In this document: in pieces, positions 25,094 to 32,289 of the stretch
Position numbering within the stretch: position 1 is the stretch's first letter
Layout of the letters: each line of letters starts with the position of its first letter
From: a virus
Virus record (IMG/VR): IMGVR_UViG_3300042892_002365
Span: 1-42,802 of that record
Direction: 5' to 3' (one strand)
Length of the DNA stretch: 42,802 bases
Position numbers and translations under genes: made by a program
Notes under the pieces: model-generated
What the model was told of the DNA's origin: nothing
Seen by the model: only the letters and a program-made list of their open reading frames with translations
Database searches by the model: none

Positions 25094-25609
25094 TTAAATT
25101 ATACTTTTAGTTTGTTTATCTATAAAACCAAAAAAAGCCACCAAACTATATCTTACTCCACTAGTAATGGGTAGTACTCTATGTTTTAACTGATTATCCA
25201 TAATAACCGCTAAATTTTTTTCTGGAATAATTTTAATTCTATTATTAGTATCATTAATGTATTCTAACTCTCCTCCTATATAATCATCATTTAAATATAA
25301 TATTAATGAATACGGCGAGATATCTTTATGAAAATTATCATCTTTATTAGAGTTAATATCAATTTTATTAATCCACATTGATTTTAATTCTAAATTAGTA
25401 TATAATTTAGTTTTCATGTAAGATTCCAATCCCATAACAATATTATGTATTAAGGAGTCTTTTATATCTATATATTGTCTAAAATAAAAATTTATGTTAT
25501 CTTTCTCTAATGTTGGTGATTGGGATGAAATAAAATTATTACATTTTTTTTGTAAAAATTCCATATCATCATCATTTAAGATTTTACTATTATTATCGAT
25601 TGAAATCAT
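25094..25609 (-). CDS. 2OG-Fe(II) oxygenase, prolyl-4-hydroxylase-like
   Basis: The 171-residue protein carries NFHKDISPYSLILYLN with ligands His94-x-Asp96. GGELEYIN follows as the conserved Gly-Gly-Glu turn. AVIMDNQLKHRVLPITSGVRYSLVAFF then has His143 and Arg153. It shares the HRVxPIxxGxRYSLV segment with the next gene upstream, so the two are likely paralogues. It is the middle of three adjacent oxygenase genes, starts at ATG 25607-25609 and is separated by 3 bases from the downstream gene. Confidence 0.87.
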   Translation of the reverse strand: MISIDNNSKILNDDDMEFLQKKCNNFISSQSPTLEKDNINFYFRQYIDIKDSLIHNIVMGLESYMKTKLYTNLELKSMWINKIDINSNKDDNFHKDISPYSLILYLNDDYIGGELEYINDTNNRIKIIPEKNLAVIMDNQLKHRVLPITSGVRYSLVAFFGFIDKQTKSII

Positions 25610-25610
25610 A

Positions 25611-26174
25611 CTATATTAAATTTTGTTTACCTAAATTTGTTTTAACTAATGAAACCCAATTTACTAATGAATACCTAATCCCTTTCACTATTGGGGTTAC
25701 TCTATGAAGTAATCTTGAATTAAAAATATACAATGTTCCAATTTTATTTTCTATTAGCGCTAATTCATTTTTAATATTTTTAATTTCTAATATGCCGCCT
25801 TCGTATGTGTCGTTTAATTGAATTACTATTGATGTAAACCTGTCTCTATATATGGTATCGGTACTATCGGTGTGCCAATCAAAATATTCACCTTCTTTAT
25901 ATTCAGTAAATTGAAAATCCCCAAGACCAGTAACTTCCATACCATTTATATTGAAGGTTTCTATTAATTTATTTGTTAATCTTTCATTTAAAAACCCTAA
26001 ATCGGATATCCAACCGATTGATGATTTTCTAGTTTTCTTAGTGGGTGTATTATTAGAATCGTCGTGATATACTTTAGCATCTGATAATGTTAATTCTTCT
26101 TTACATTTATTTAAAATAGAATCACACTCTTCAGGTGATAAGAAATTTTCAAATATGTCTATGTTGTCAATCAT
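25611..26174 (-). CDS. 2OG-Fe(II) oxygenase, prolyl-4-hydroxylase-like
   Basis: The 187-residue protein has YFDWHTDSTDT with His101-x-Asp103, YEGGILEI, then LYIFNSRLLHRVTPIVKGIRYSLVNW with His157 and Arg167. This is the complete set of iron and 2-oxoglutarate residues. It is closely similar to the next gene downstream in its C-terminal half, suggesting duplication. It follows the DUF2061 gene by 6 bases and ends KQNLI in the junction motif. Like its siblings it may prepare a hydroxyl group for sulfation or glycosylation; the substrate is not visible. Confidence 0.87.
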   Translation of the reverse strand: MIDNIDIFENFLSPEECDSILNKCKEELTLSDAKVYHDDSNNTPTKKTRKSSIGWISDLGFLNERLTNKLIETFNINGMEVTGLGDFQFTEYKEGEYFDWHTDSTDTIYRDRFTSIVIQLNDTYEGGILEIKNIKNELALIENKIGTLYIFNSRLLHRVTPIVKGIRYSLVNWVSLVKTNLGKQNLI

Positions 26175-26180
26175 ACTATC

Positions 26181-26390
26181 TTATTTTTTTAATCCATACT
26201 TAATCCATCTATACCACACTCTTTCGTGGATGTAATATTGAATGGGTTTATATACTAACTCAGCAACACCAAAAGCCACTCCAACTTTAATTGAGCCACT
26301 TATCCACCACATTATTATGAAACCAACCAAGGTACTCACAATTCGATATGATATGGTTTTAGCGATGTGTCTTTTTCTTTCTACAATCAT
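26181..26390 (-). CDS. DUF2061 small membrane protein
   Basis: The 69-residue protein has the DUF2061 pattern: KTISYRIVSTLVGF, a membrane segment with WWISGSIKVGVAFGVAELVYK, and the closing YYIHERVWYRW. Two short hydrophobic stretches suggest one or two membrane spans. It starts at ATG 26388-26390 with a 4-base overlap with the sulfotransferase upstream. From memory, DUF2061 genes often neighbour sulfate-activation genes in bacteria, which fits the sulfation block here. Its molecular function is not known. Confidence 0.85.
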   Translation of the reverse strand: MIVERKRHIAKTISYRIVSTLVGFIIMWWISGSIKVGVAFGVAELVYKPIQYYIHERVWYRWIKYGLKK

Positions 26391-27046
26391 AGTATTTTAT
26401 TACGTCTTTTATCTAACCTAACTTTAAATTCTTCCGATAAAATATAGGTTTCAATAACCTCTTTGTTTGGTACAATTCCAATGTAATCAAAAATCTCATT
26501 AATGATATCCATATTTTTATCAATGAAAATATCTTCGTAATAATATGTTTTTATATTGTGTTTTAAACCAAAATTTTTCAAATCATTTTTAGTGTACTCT
26601 AATGTTTTTTTAGTGTGTTCTAATAATGTTGGTGGTATTTTATTTATTTCGTAATATTTTTTTTTGCTCCAAACAAGGTCATTATTTAAATAATCATGAT
26701 ATGCCATACTTTCAATTTGCAATCTCTCTTCTCTTCTATCCAATAGAATTATTTTATCAAAAGTGTTATAAAACCAATTGTTAAATTCTATCTTTTCATT
26801 AATATCAGTTTGTATAAGTTCACTATCCTTTATGGTGAATCTTTCGGTTCCTTGTCCAATTAATGTTTTGATAAACACATTTTTCTTTTTATTTAATTCT
26901 AAAAAGATACCATTTACATCTATCATTTTGTTTAATTTATGAAATGGTTCATTCATAGAATAATAAAACTTAGGTAAATGTTTGTCTATACAATTAAAAA
27001 GTGATCCGGATCCACACCTACCAGTGGCCATTATACAAATTTTCAT
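26387..27046 (-). CDS. Sulfotransferase-like protein, 219 aa
   Basis: The 219-residue protein starts with CIMATGRCGSGSLFNCI, a PAPS-loop-like sequence with Arg10-Cys-Gly-Ser13, and has FDKIILLDRREERLQIESMAYH around residues 96-117 as the 3'-phosphate strand (LDRR then Ser). It lies directly after the nucleotidyltransferase and APS kinase genes, in the order in which sulfate would be activated and used. Residues around 150-160 (KIPPTLLEH) are encoded by a 28-base stretch identical to part of the glycosyltransferase gene at 29701-30501. Donor use is inferred from fold and context. Confidence 0.75.
   Translation of the reverse strand: MKICIMATGRCGSGSLFNCIDKHLPKFYYSMNEPFHKLNKMIDVNGIFLELNKKKNVFIKTLIGQGTERFTIKDSELIQTDINEKIEFNNWFYNTFDKIILLDRREERLQIESMAYHDYLNNDLVWSKKKYYEINKIPPTLLEHTKKTLEYTKNDLKNFGLKHNIKTYYYEDIFIDKNMDIINEIFDYIGIVPNKEVIETYILSEEFKVRLDKRRNKIL
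26616..26643 (-). repeat. 28-base exact repeat shared with the glycosyltransferase gene (copy 1)
   Basis: These 28 bases are identical to 29885-29912 and lie in the same reading frame, encoding KIPPTLLE in two otherwise unlike proteins. The flanking bases differ at once on both sides. It may be a gene-conversion patch, a horizontal mosaic block or a coincidental shared motif. Confidence 0.7.
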
Positions 27047-27426
27047 TATCCTTTAGTTTGGTCATATGTTATTGTACCATCTGGCGTCATATGTCCGGTT
27101 CTAATAGCCGTTCCACTAATAACCGCCACATCAGCGGGAGGTTCATGATATATAACATCGTACCCAACACCTCTACCATAATTAACAGATTCAATATCAG
27201 GAATAATAGATATTTGAATCTTATGTGAATTATCTTTAAAAAATTGGGTGTCAACTAATTCCATCATAACCTCTTGTGCACTTTTTGGGTTATTTTCATC
27301 AATTGGGACATTCCTGATTGCCAACCAAATGTCCTTACCCTTATCAAGTTGTTGATTGATTAACCATTCATGCCCCTTATGCCAGTTCTGCCATCTTCCG
27401 ATGTACATTGCGTATTTTTTACTCAT
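27046..27426 (-). CDS. HIGH-type nucleotidyltransferase (cytidylyl/adenylyltransferase fold)
   Basis: The 126-residue protein has the nucleotidyltransferase signature GRWQNWHKGHEWL with His16-x-Gly-His19, and a closing ISGTAIRTG (residues 103-111). This is the pattern of the HIGH superfamily, which includes NMN adenylyltransferase, cytidylyltransferases and, more distantly, ATP sulfurylase. The middle VNYGRGVGYDV is shared with phage homologues beside APS kinase genes. It overlaps the APS kinase gene by 4 bases and the sulfotransferase by one. An ATP-sulfurylase-like role making APS is attractive in context but not supported by length or motif; an adenylyl- or cytidylyltransferase of unknown substrate is the safe call. 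Confidence 0.78.
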   Translation of the reverse strand: MSKKYAMYIGRWQNWHKGHEWLINQQLDKGKDIWLAIRNVPIDENNPKSAQEVMMELVDTQFFKDNSHKIQISIIPDIESVNYGRGVGYDVIYHEPPADVAVISGTAIRTGHMTPDGTITYDQTKG

Positions 27427-27863
27427 AATGATAATTTTTTTAACAGTTCATAATATGAATCTGTTTCGTTTTTTATTGTTGTGTCTATATCTATAAAATT
27501 TTCTAATGGTGGTTCATATTCCTCAACGTGGAATTGATTCCTACCTCTATCCTCTGTAGTGTGTACATAAATCTCAACAACCGATGTGCTGAATTTAAAA
27601 GCCTCTCTTTGGTCTCTATATGGTGAAACTAGGGATACAATAACATTATGTCCTTTACTATGCATGAATTGTGCAATGTATTGTGCTCTTTGGATGTTTA
27701 ATCTTCTTCCTGTAATGGAATAGTCCTTGTTTTTAAAGATGTCCCTTAGGTCATCTCCATCGATGTGGGTAACCTCATCTTTCGGAAAGTATTCCACTAA
27801 GTATTTTGCCAAGGTTGTTTTTCCGGCACCAGGCTGACCAGTTAACCAATATATCATTACCAT
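27423..27863 (-). CDS. cysC: Adenylylsulfate (APS) kinase
   Basis: The protein has the P-loop WLTGQPGAGKTTLAKYL and then HIDGDDLRDIF, the APS kinase nucleotide-binding DGD-LR motif. The sequence SITGRRLNIQRAQYIAQFM matches the family's R-x-x-N-I-x-R helix, and VSLVSPYRDQREAF matches its SPFRxxRE motif. It should phosphorylate adenosine 5'-phosphosulfate at the 3' position to make PAPS. I choose ATG 27861-27863 (146 residues); ATG 27855-27857 is the alternative. The longer frame starting at a TTG at 27893 reads through the hairpin and is rejected. It overlaps the nucleotidyltransferase start by 4 bases. It supplies the donor for the sulfotransferases nearby. Confidence 0.88.
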   Translation of the reverse strand: MVMIYWLTGQPGAGKTTLAKYLVEYFPKDEVTHIDGDDLRDIFKNKDYSITGRRLNIQRAQYIAQFMHSKGHNVIVSLVSPYRDQREAFKFSTSVVEIYVHTTEDRGRNQFHVEEYEPPLENFIDIDTTIKNETDSYYELLKKLSL

Positions 27864-27873
27864 TAATATAATC

Positions 27874-27900
27874 AATATATTTGAAAATATCAAATATATT
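27874..27900 (-). other. Hairpin with 11-base arms upstream of the APS kinase
   Basis: The arms AATATATTTGA and TCAAATATATT pair perfectly around a 5-base loop, in the gap between the small gene at 27919-28035 and the APS kinase start. No T-run follows on the minus strand, so it is not a classic terminator. It could set relative expression of the sulfation genes by mRNA processing or by stalling. Confidence 0.5.
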
Positions 27901-27918
27901 TAAATGATTTTTATCATA

Positions 27919-28035
27919 TTAATGATTGTAAATAAATGGGTCTTTTTTACGTAATTCTTCTAATTTCTTCTTAAAACGTTTTTTACGTTTATAATCCTCA
28001 ATTTTTGATTTAATCCAATTCAATAGTTTTTTCAT
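27919..28035 (-). CDS. Small basic protein, 38 aa, ending DPFIYNH
   Basis: The frame from ATG 28033-28035 to TAA 27919-27921 encodes 38 residues rich in Lys and Arg (about 45% basic), with an amphipathic helix-like start (KKLLNWIKSKIEDY) and the terminal DPFIYNH. A closely similar small 'RKKRFKKKLEEL...DPFIY' protein is, from memory, often placed beside phage carbamoyltransferase genes, and here too it follows one after a single base. It is a real but unassigned gene, probably a partner or helper of the carbamoyltransferase. Confidence 0.7.
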   Translation of the reverse strand: MKKLLNWIKSKIEDYKRKKRFKKKLEELRKKDPFIYNH

Positions 28036-28036
28036 A

Positions 28037-29704
28037 TTATTTATATATTAAATAATTACCCATAACAAGTAAATCCATGTCTGTTTTAAAAAACGTATCA
28101 ACCGCATCTTTTGGTGTTAGGACCATAGTTTTATCTTTAACATTAAATGACGTATTAAGTAAAATAGGGTATCCCGATAGTTCTTCAAATTTAACTAATA
28201 GTTTATATATTAACGTGTGTTTGTAAACGGTTTGTATTCTAGCACTACCGTCGACGTGTGTAACTGCGGGTAATTTATCCCTATATTCAGGTTTAACCTG
28301 TACAACTTGATTCATATATGGTACATCATCTGTAACGTCAAAAAATAGATGTTGTTTATCTTTTATTACCATTGGGGCAAATGGTCTAAAACCCTCTCTT
28401 TTTTTGATTAATTTATTAATCCTATCTTTCATACCATCTATAGTGGGATCAGCTAAAATTGACCTGTTTCCTAAAGCCCTGGACCCAAATTCACAATAAC
28501 CGTTGTACCATCCTATTACTTTACCCTCTTTTAATTTTTTAGCCACATTACGTAATAAGGAATCCTCCAAATTAAATTTAATATATCGTTTACCTTTAAT
28601 CGCCTCTAAAATATCGTTATGAAGAAAATGTGGACCTATAAATGGTGATTTATTTACTCGACCAATTAATTTACGATTTTTAACTAAGTAGTGTATACAT
28701 GCACCAATTGCCGATCCGGCATCTGATGGTGCGGGAGGTATCCATAAATTATTAAAATGTGAATTTCTTACAATCTTACCGTTTGCCGTTCCATTGTACG
28801 CACATCCTCCACCTAAACAAAGATTCCTATTATCGTTTATTAACGATATTGATTTTATCACTTCAAATAATATCTCTTCATATCTTTTTTGAACTGCAGC
28901 CGCTAAATCTTTGTGGTGAGGTTCCAATCCACCATCCATTGCTCGAGGTTCCATCTCAAGTAGTTCACATAGTTGGTCATTAAACATTGTTTTGTTGGAT
29001 TTATCCCAACAAAATACATCCATATTACATGTTAATTTACTATTTTTAAACGAAATGAGTTTCCTAACTTTATCGATATAGATATCGGGGTTTCCGTATG
29101 GTGCTAAACCCATTACCTTATATTCTCCTTCATTGGGTCTAAACCCTAAAAACGATGTCATTGCGGAATAGAATAACCCAACTGAATGTGGGTATTTTGC
29201 CATTGATATATAATCAATACCCACTCTATCACCTAACCCTAAAGACATTGTGTCAACCTCACCAACACCATCGATAGAAAGACATATTGCGTTTTCAAAA
29301 TTTGATGTATAGAAGGAATAATAAAGATGTGATTCGTGATGTGTTGAATAAAAAACATTATCCGAATATTGAGACAATAGTTTCTTTAATTTATATGTAT
29401 TTCTTTTAATCTTAATGAAAGATGATAAAGAATAAATGGTATTTTTAAAAATTTGTGGTTTTATGTTATTAATGACCCTCTCTAATTTTAATTTAGGGTC
29501 TTCATAATAACAAACCGCCTCAATGTTGTCTTTTGATAGTTTATATTTTTTTACGATATATCCAATACTATTAAAGGGAAATTCACTATCATGTTTTATG
29601 CCTGTGAATTTTTCTTCTTCGCAAGCATATATTAATTGTCCGTCTTTGAATAGACAGGCCGATGAATCATGATAAAATGCCGATATCCCTAATATATATT
29701 TCAT
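28037..29704 (-). CDS. Carbamoyltransferase (NodU/CmcH/TobZ family)
   Basis: The 555-residue protein has both halves of this family. The N-terminal Kae1-like half starts ILGISAFYHDSSACLF and includes the metal-binding THHESHLYYSFY. The C-terminal YrdC-like half has GWYNGYCEFGSRALGNRSIL, then PFAPMV. Such enzymes use carbamoyl phosphate and ATP to carbamoylate a hydroxyl on a sugar or nucleoside, as in Nod factor and tobramycin synthesis. The length is normal. It overlaps the glycosyltransferase gene upstream by 4 bases. It probably decorates a glycan or nucleotide made by the neighbours. Confidence 0.92.
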   Translation of the reverse strand: MKYILGISAFYHDSSACLFKDGQLIYACEEEKFTGIKHDSEFPFNSIGYIVKKYKLSKDNIEAVCYYEDPKLKLERVINNIKPQIFKNTIYSLSSFIKIKRNTYKLKKLLSQYSDNVFYSTHHESHLYYSFYTSNFENAICLSIDGVGEVDTMSLGLGDRVGIDYISMAKYPHSVGLFYSAMTSFLGFRPNEGEYKVMGLAPYGNPDIYIDKVRKLISFKNSKLTCNMDVFCWDKSNKTMFNDQLCELLEMEPRAMDGGLEPHHKDLAAAVQKRYEEILFEVIKSISLINDNRNLCLGGGCAYNGTANGKIVRNSHFNNLWIPPAPSDAGSAIGACIHYLVKNRKLIGRVNKSPFIGPHFLHNDILEAIKGKRYIKFNLEDSLLRNVAKKLKEGKVIGWYNGYCEFGSRALGNRSILADPTIDGMKDRINKLIKKREGFRPFAPMVIKDKQHLFFDVTDDVPYMNQVVQVKPEYRDKLPAVTHVDGSARIQTVYKHTLIYKLLVKFEELSGYPILLNTSFNVKDKTMVLTPKDAVDTFFKTDMDLLVMGNYLIYK

Positions 29705-30501
29705 ACAATATTTTCTAAATAGCCTATGTTTTTTCTACTGTCTCTTTTATTCGTATTTATGTGTAAAAATTTTTGTGATATCAAATCTAATGATTCAAAA
29801 TTTGTACTATAATCTTTATAAATATGTGGGATAAAAAACCCAAAATCAACATTATGTTTTAACACATATTGGTGAAATATGAATTGTTCTAATAATGTTG
29901 GTGGTATTTTATATACTTCTTCTCTTGGTACTATATCCATTATTTCCTTAAAAATTGTACTTACAAAATATGGTAATTTAACCATTATCACACAAAAAGA
30001 TGGAAACGTTGTCCAATTGAAATTCTTAATATCCTCATCATTAAAGTATTTCTTCATATGGGTATTGAATGGGTTTATATAAGCATCGTACGCCCACAAC
30101 AATTGATTTAAAGTTATACGATCTCCATCAAACTTCTCTTCTGGTTGTCCATAAGTAATTGAGTGGGTAGATTCCAATTTTTCCATCAATATCACGTCAA
30201 AATCCATCAAAATATATGGTTCTGTTTCATTCATCATAGCATATATTTTAGATATTGAATATTGATTACTATTATACTCATAGTTATCCGTATATTTTAA
30301 TATAAACTCATCAATTATAATAACCTCATCAAATGTAATTCCCTTTTCCTTAAAAAGATTTAAGGATATGTTATCGCAATATATTTTAGTTTTATAAAAC
30401 TTCTTCGCCGATTTAACGGACAATTTAGCCAACCTAAAAAAATTGTCGTTTATTGGTTTGTAGTGGTTAACAACATGGGTAAATCCAAAAACTACTTTCA
30501 T
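29701..30501 (-). CDS. Glycosyltransferase-like protein with DxD motif
   Basis: The 266-residue protein starts at ATG 30499-30501, which follows the SGNH stop with one base between; an earlier in-frame ATG at 30570 would overlap that gene. YILMDFDVILM (Asp-Phe-Asp) is a DxD-type nucleotide-sugar and metal motif. VYKIPPTLLEQFIFHQY near residue 200 matches the LLEQ helix of DUF6734-like glycosyltransferases. It probably adds a sugar in the cytoplasm. Part of its coding sequence is identical over 28 bases to the sulfotransferase at 26387-27046. Confidence 0.7.
   Translation of the reverse strand: MKVVFGFTHVVNHYKPINDNFFRLAKLSVKSAKKFYKTKIYCDNISLNLFKEKGITFDEVIIIDEFILKYTDNYEYNSNQYSISKIYAMMNETEPYILMDFDVILMEKLESTHSITYGQPEEKFDGDRITLNQLLWAYDAYINPFNTHMKKYFNDEDIKNFNWTTFPSFCVIMVKLPYFVSTIFKEIMDIVPREEVYKIPPTLLEQFIFHQYVLKHNVDFGFFIPHIYKDYSTNFESLDLISQKFLHINTNKRDSRKNIGYLENIV
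29885..29912 (-). repeat. 28-base exact repeat shared with the sulfotransferase gene (copy 2)
   Basis: This block is identical to 26616-26643 and encodes the same KIPPTLLE in the same frame. In this gene the peptide fits the expected family motif (PPTLLEQ), so this may be the source copy. Confidence 0.7.
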
Positions 30502-30502
30502 A

Positions 30503-31222
30503 TTAATATTGATTTGAGTTAAGAAGAGTTGGTAGATATTCTTCAGCGAAAAGTTTATGTCCTGCCTCATTTAAATGAAATCCTTTATCCATGTAATAAT
30601 CATCTGGATTATAGTTATCTCGTAACCATTTCATAAATGGATATTTTATGTAATTAGTTTTATCAATTTTTTTAGATTGTTCAAATTTCCATATACTCAT
30701 GTTACTTTCCTCACCCCAAAAATAATCGTCATATGGGATTAAGATTAAATAAATTCCTTTATGTTTTAATAATTGTTGTAACAAATAGATTTCATTCATA
30801 ATGGTGTTTAGGTAAAATGTTGAGAGCATTACTTTTTCATTAAAGAATCTAATTGCGTCGTTATCTAACGGCATTTTATCTCCATTTACCGCCTCTAAAT
30901 AATTGGCGGGTACTAAATGAAAAATATCCGCAACTGAAGTGTCAACATCGGTTATGTTATTGTTTAGAAATCTATTTTCACCATTATATGTTATTGGATA
31001 TCTGTCAAATGTGGTTAATTGTAGAATTATCGTCGTATATTCTTCTTTTGATATCTCATCAACAATTTTTTGAATTGCATATTGTAATGAACTTGCAGGT
31101 TGGGATACATTAACTAACGTGTGGTTGTTATTTTTAGCAAATATATTACCCCAAGATTTATTAATGTCATCTAAACCAAAACCCGCAGAATGACTACATC
31201 CCGCTAATAACATTTTTTTCAT
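30503..31222 (-). CDS. SGNH/GDSL-type hydrolase-like protein
   Basis: The 239-residue protein begins MLLAGCSHSAGFGLDD with the block-I nucleophile candidate Ser10, has a QPASSLQYAI segment for the next block, and ends with DKGFHLNEAGHKLFAEEY holding the Asp212 and His216 catalytic pair. No signal peptide is seen. It could deacylate or acylate a glycan. Its start overlaps the radical SAM gene stop by one base (TAATG), and it lies directly upstream of the glycosyltransferase and carbamoyltransferase genes. It is a distant relative of the SGNH protein at 15590-16390. Confidence 0.8.
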   Translation of the reverse strand: MKKMLLAGCSHSAGFGLDDINKSWGNIFAKNNNHTLVNVSQPASSLQYAIQKIVDEISKEEYTTIILQLTTFDRYPITYNGENRFLNNNITDVDTSVADIFHLVPANYLEAVNGDKMPLDNDAIRFFNEKVMLSTFYLNTIMNEIYLLQQLLKHKGIYLILIPYDDYFWGEESNMSIWKFEQSKKIDKTNYIKYPFMKWLRDNYNPDDYYMDKGFHLNEAGHKLFAEEYLPTLLNSNQY

Positions 31223-32289
31223 TATATCAAATTTTGTTCGTCGTGTTCGTTTAGATTATGTAATATGTTTTTGTATTTTTTAATTTTTACCAATTCTTTT
31301 ACAAAATCACTATACTCTGGATTGGTTGGTTCCCATATTTTCATTTGCACATATCTCTCATCCGATATACTCGGCCATTGAACCACTTTTTGGAGTTGAA
31401 TGACAGTTTTAATTTTTGAATCCTTAAATAAATCGTCTATCATTAAAACAAACGCCTCCATTTCTCTAAAGTTATTCTGTTGAACAACAAATGAGAAAAT
31501 AATTGTTTCTATAGTATCGATTGTTCGAATGAATTCGAGATTCTCCATCAATACTTCCCACTTACCTCCAAGTCTTGTTTTATTCTCATACGTGTCTTTT
31601 GTCGCCGCATCAATAGATATCTCCGCCATTCTAACGTATGGATGAATACCAATCATTTGACTCCACACTTTGTCAGTCCATAACGATGCATTTGTATGAA
31701 GAATAACACTTTCAATTGCCGGAAAATCTTTATCATTAAGATTGGTTAGGAAGTTTCTCATTGGTATACTATAGAAAGGATCACCTCCACCGCTTACATA
31801 AATTTCTTTTAATGTTGGTCCATAATATTCCGCAATACTATCAAGTAATTTGTTAGTTCTTTCGGTTTTTTCAGGTGTGTTAGGATATAAATCAATTCGA
31901 CAAGTTGGACAACGGAAATTACAAGCATCGTCAGAACATATTTTAATTCTTCTTGGTCCTTTATGATTGTATCTTTCAGCATCAAATTCACTAATTGGTC
32001 TAATGTTACCGGCTGGTTTACCTGTGTTTAATAATGTATTATACGCAGGACAATTTATCGGATTACATCCCACAAAATTACCACTAAGATGTCCTTCTCT
32101 AACTCTTTTAGCCGGTTCAGACTCCCAGTTATCCATTAGGTTATCTGAAACATGAATATCTACGTCATTCCAATCGGGACAACATAAAAATTGTGTTTCT
32201 TTTATTCCTTCATGTGTGAATTTTCTGTGAAATTCCGTGTAAACAAATGGATGTTCACAATAATATTTTGTTAAATCAACTTTCGCCAT
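31222..32289 (-). CDS. Radical SAM protein with N-terminal auxiliary cysteines (paralogue of 19849-20898)
   Basis: The 355-residue protein has an N-terminal cysteine set (Cys11, 36, 37, 75, 80) followed by the radical SAM motif CNFRCPTC (Cys123, 127, 130) and YVSGGGDPF. HTNASLW, AEISIDAATKDTYENKTRLGGKWEVLMENLEF and SFVVQQNN are near copies of segments in 19849-20898. It overlaps the SGNH start by one base and ends EQNLI. Its own start lies inside the 3' end of the next radical SAM gene. The order radical SAM, then SGNH, then glycosyltransferase suggests action on a glycan, but peptide substrates cannot be ruled out. Confidence 0.86.
   Translation of the reverse strand: MAKVDLTKYYCEHPFVYTEFHRKFTHEGIKETQFLCCPDWNDVDIHVSDNLMDNWESEPAKRVREGHLSGNFVGCNPINCPAYNTLLNTGKPAGNIRPISEFDAERYNHKGPRRIKICSDDACNFRCPTCRIDLYPNTPEKTERTNKLLDSIAEYYGPTLKEIYVSGGGDPFYSIPMRNFLTNLNDKDFPAIESVILHTNASLWTDKVWSQMIGIHPYVRMAEISIDAATKDTYENKTRLGGKWEVLMENLEFIRTIDTIETIIFSFVVQQNNFREMEAFVLMIDDLFKDSKIKTVIQLQKVVQWPSISDERYVQMKIWEPTNPEYSDFVKELVKIKKYKNILHNLNEHDEQNLI

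Noticed and set aside
27864-27893. Longer APS kinase start from TTG at 27893
   Set aside because: It would read through the hairpin and add a hydrophobic stretch absent from the family; the ATG at 27861-27863 fits the normal N-terminus.
28038-28045. TATAAATA resembling a T4 late promoter before the 38-residue gene
   Set aside because: It overlaps the carbamoyltransferase stop codon and is a single match; other TATAAATA hits (7285, 8423, 22648) lie on the non-coding strand. In AT-rich DNA this is not enough.
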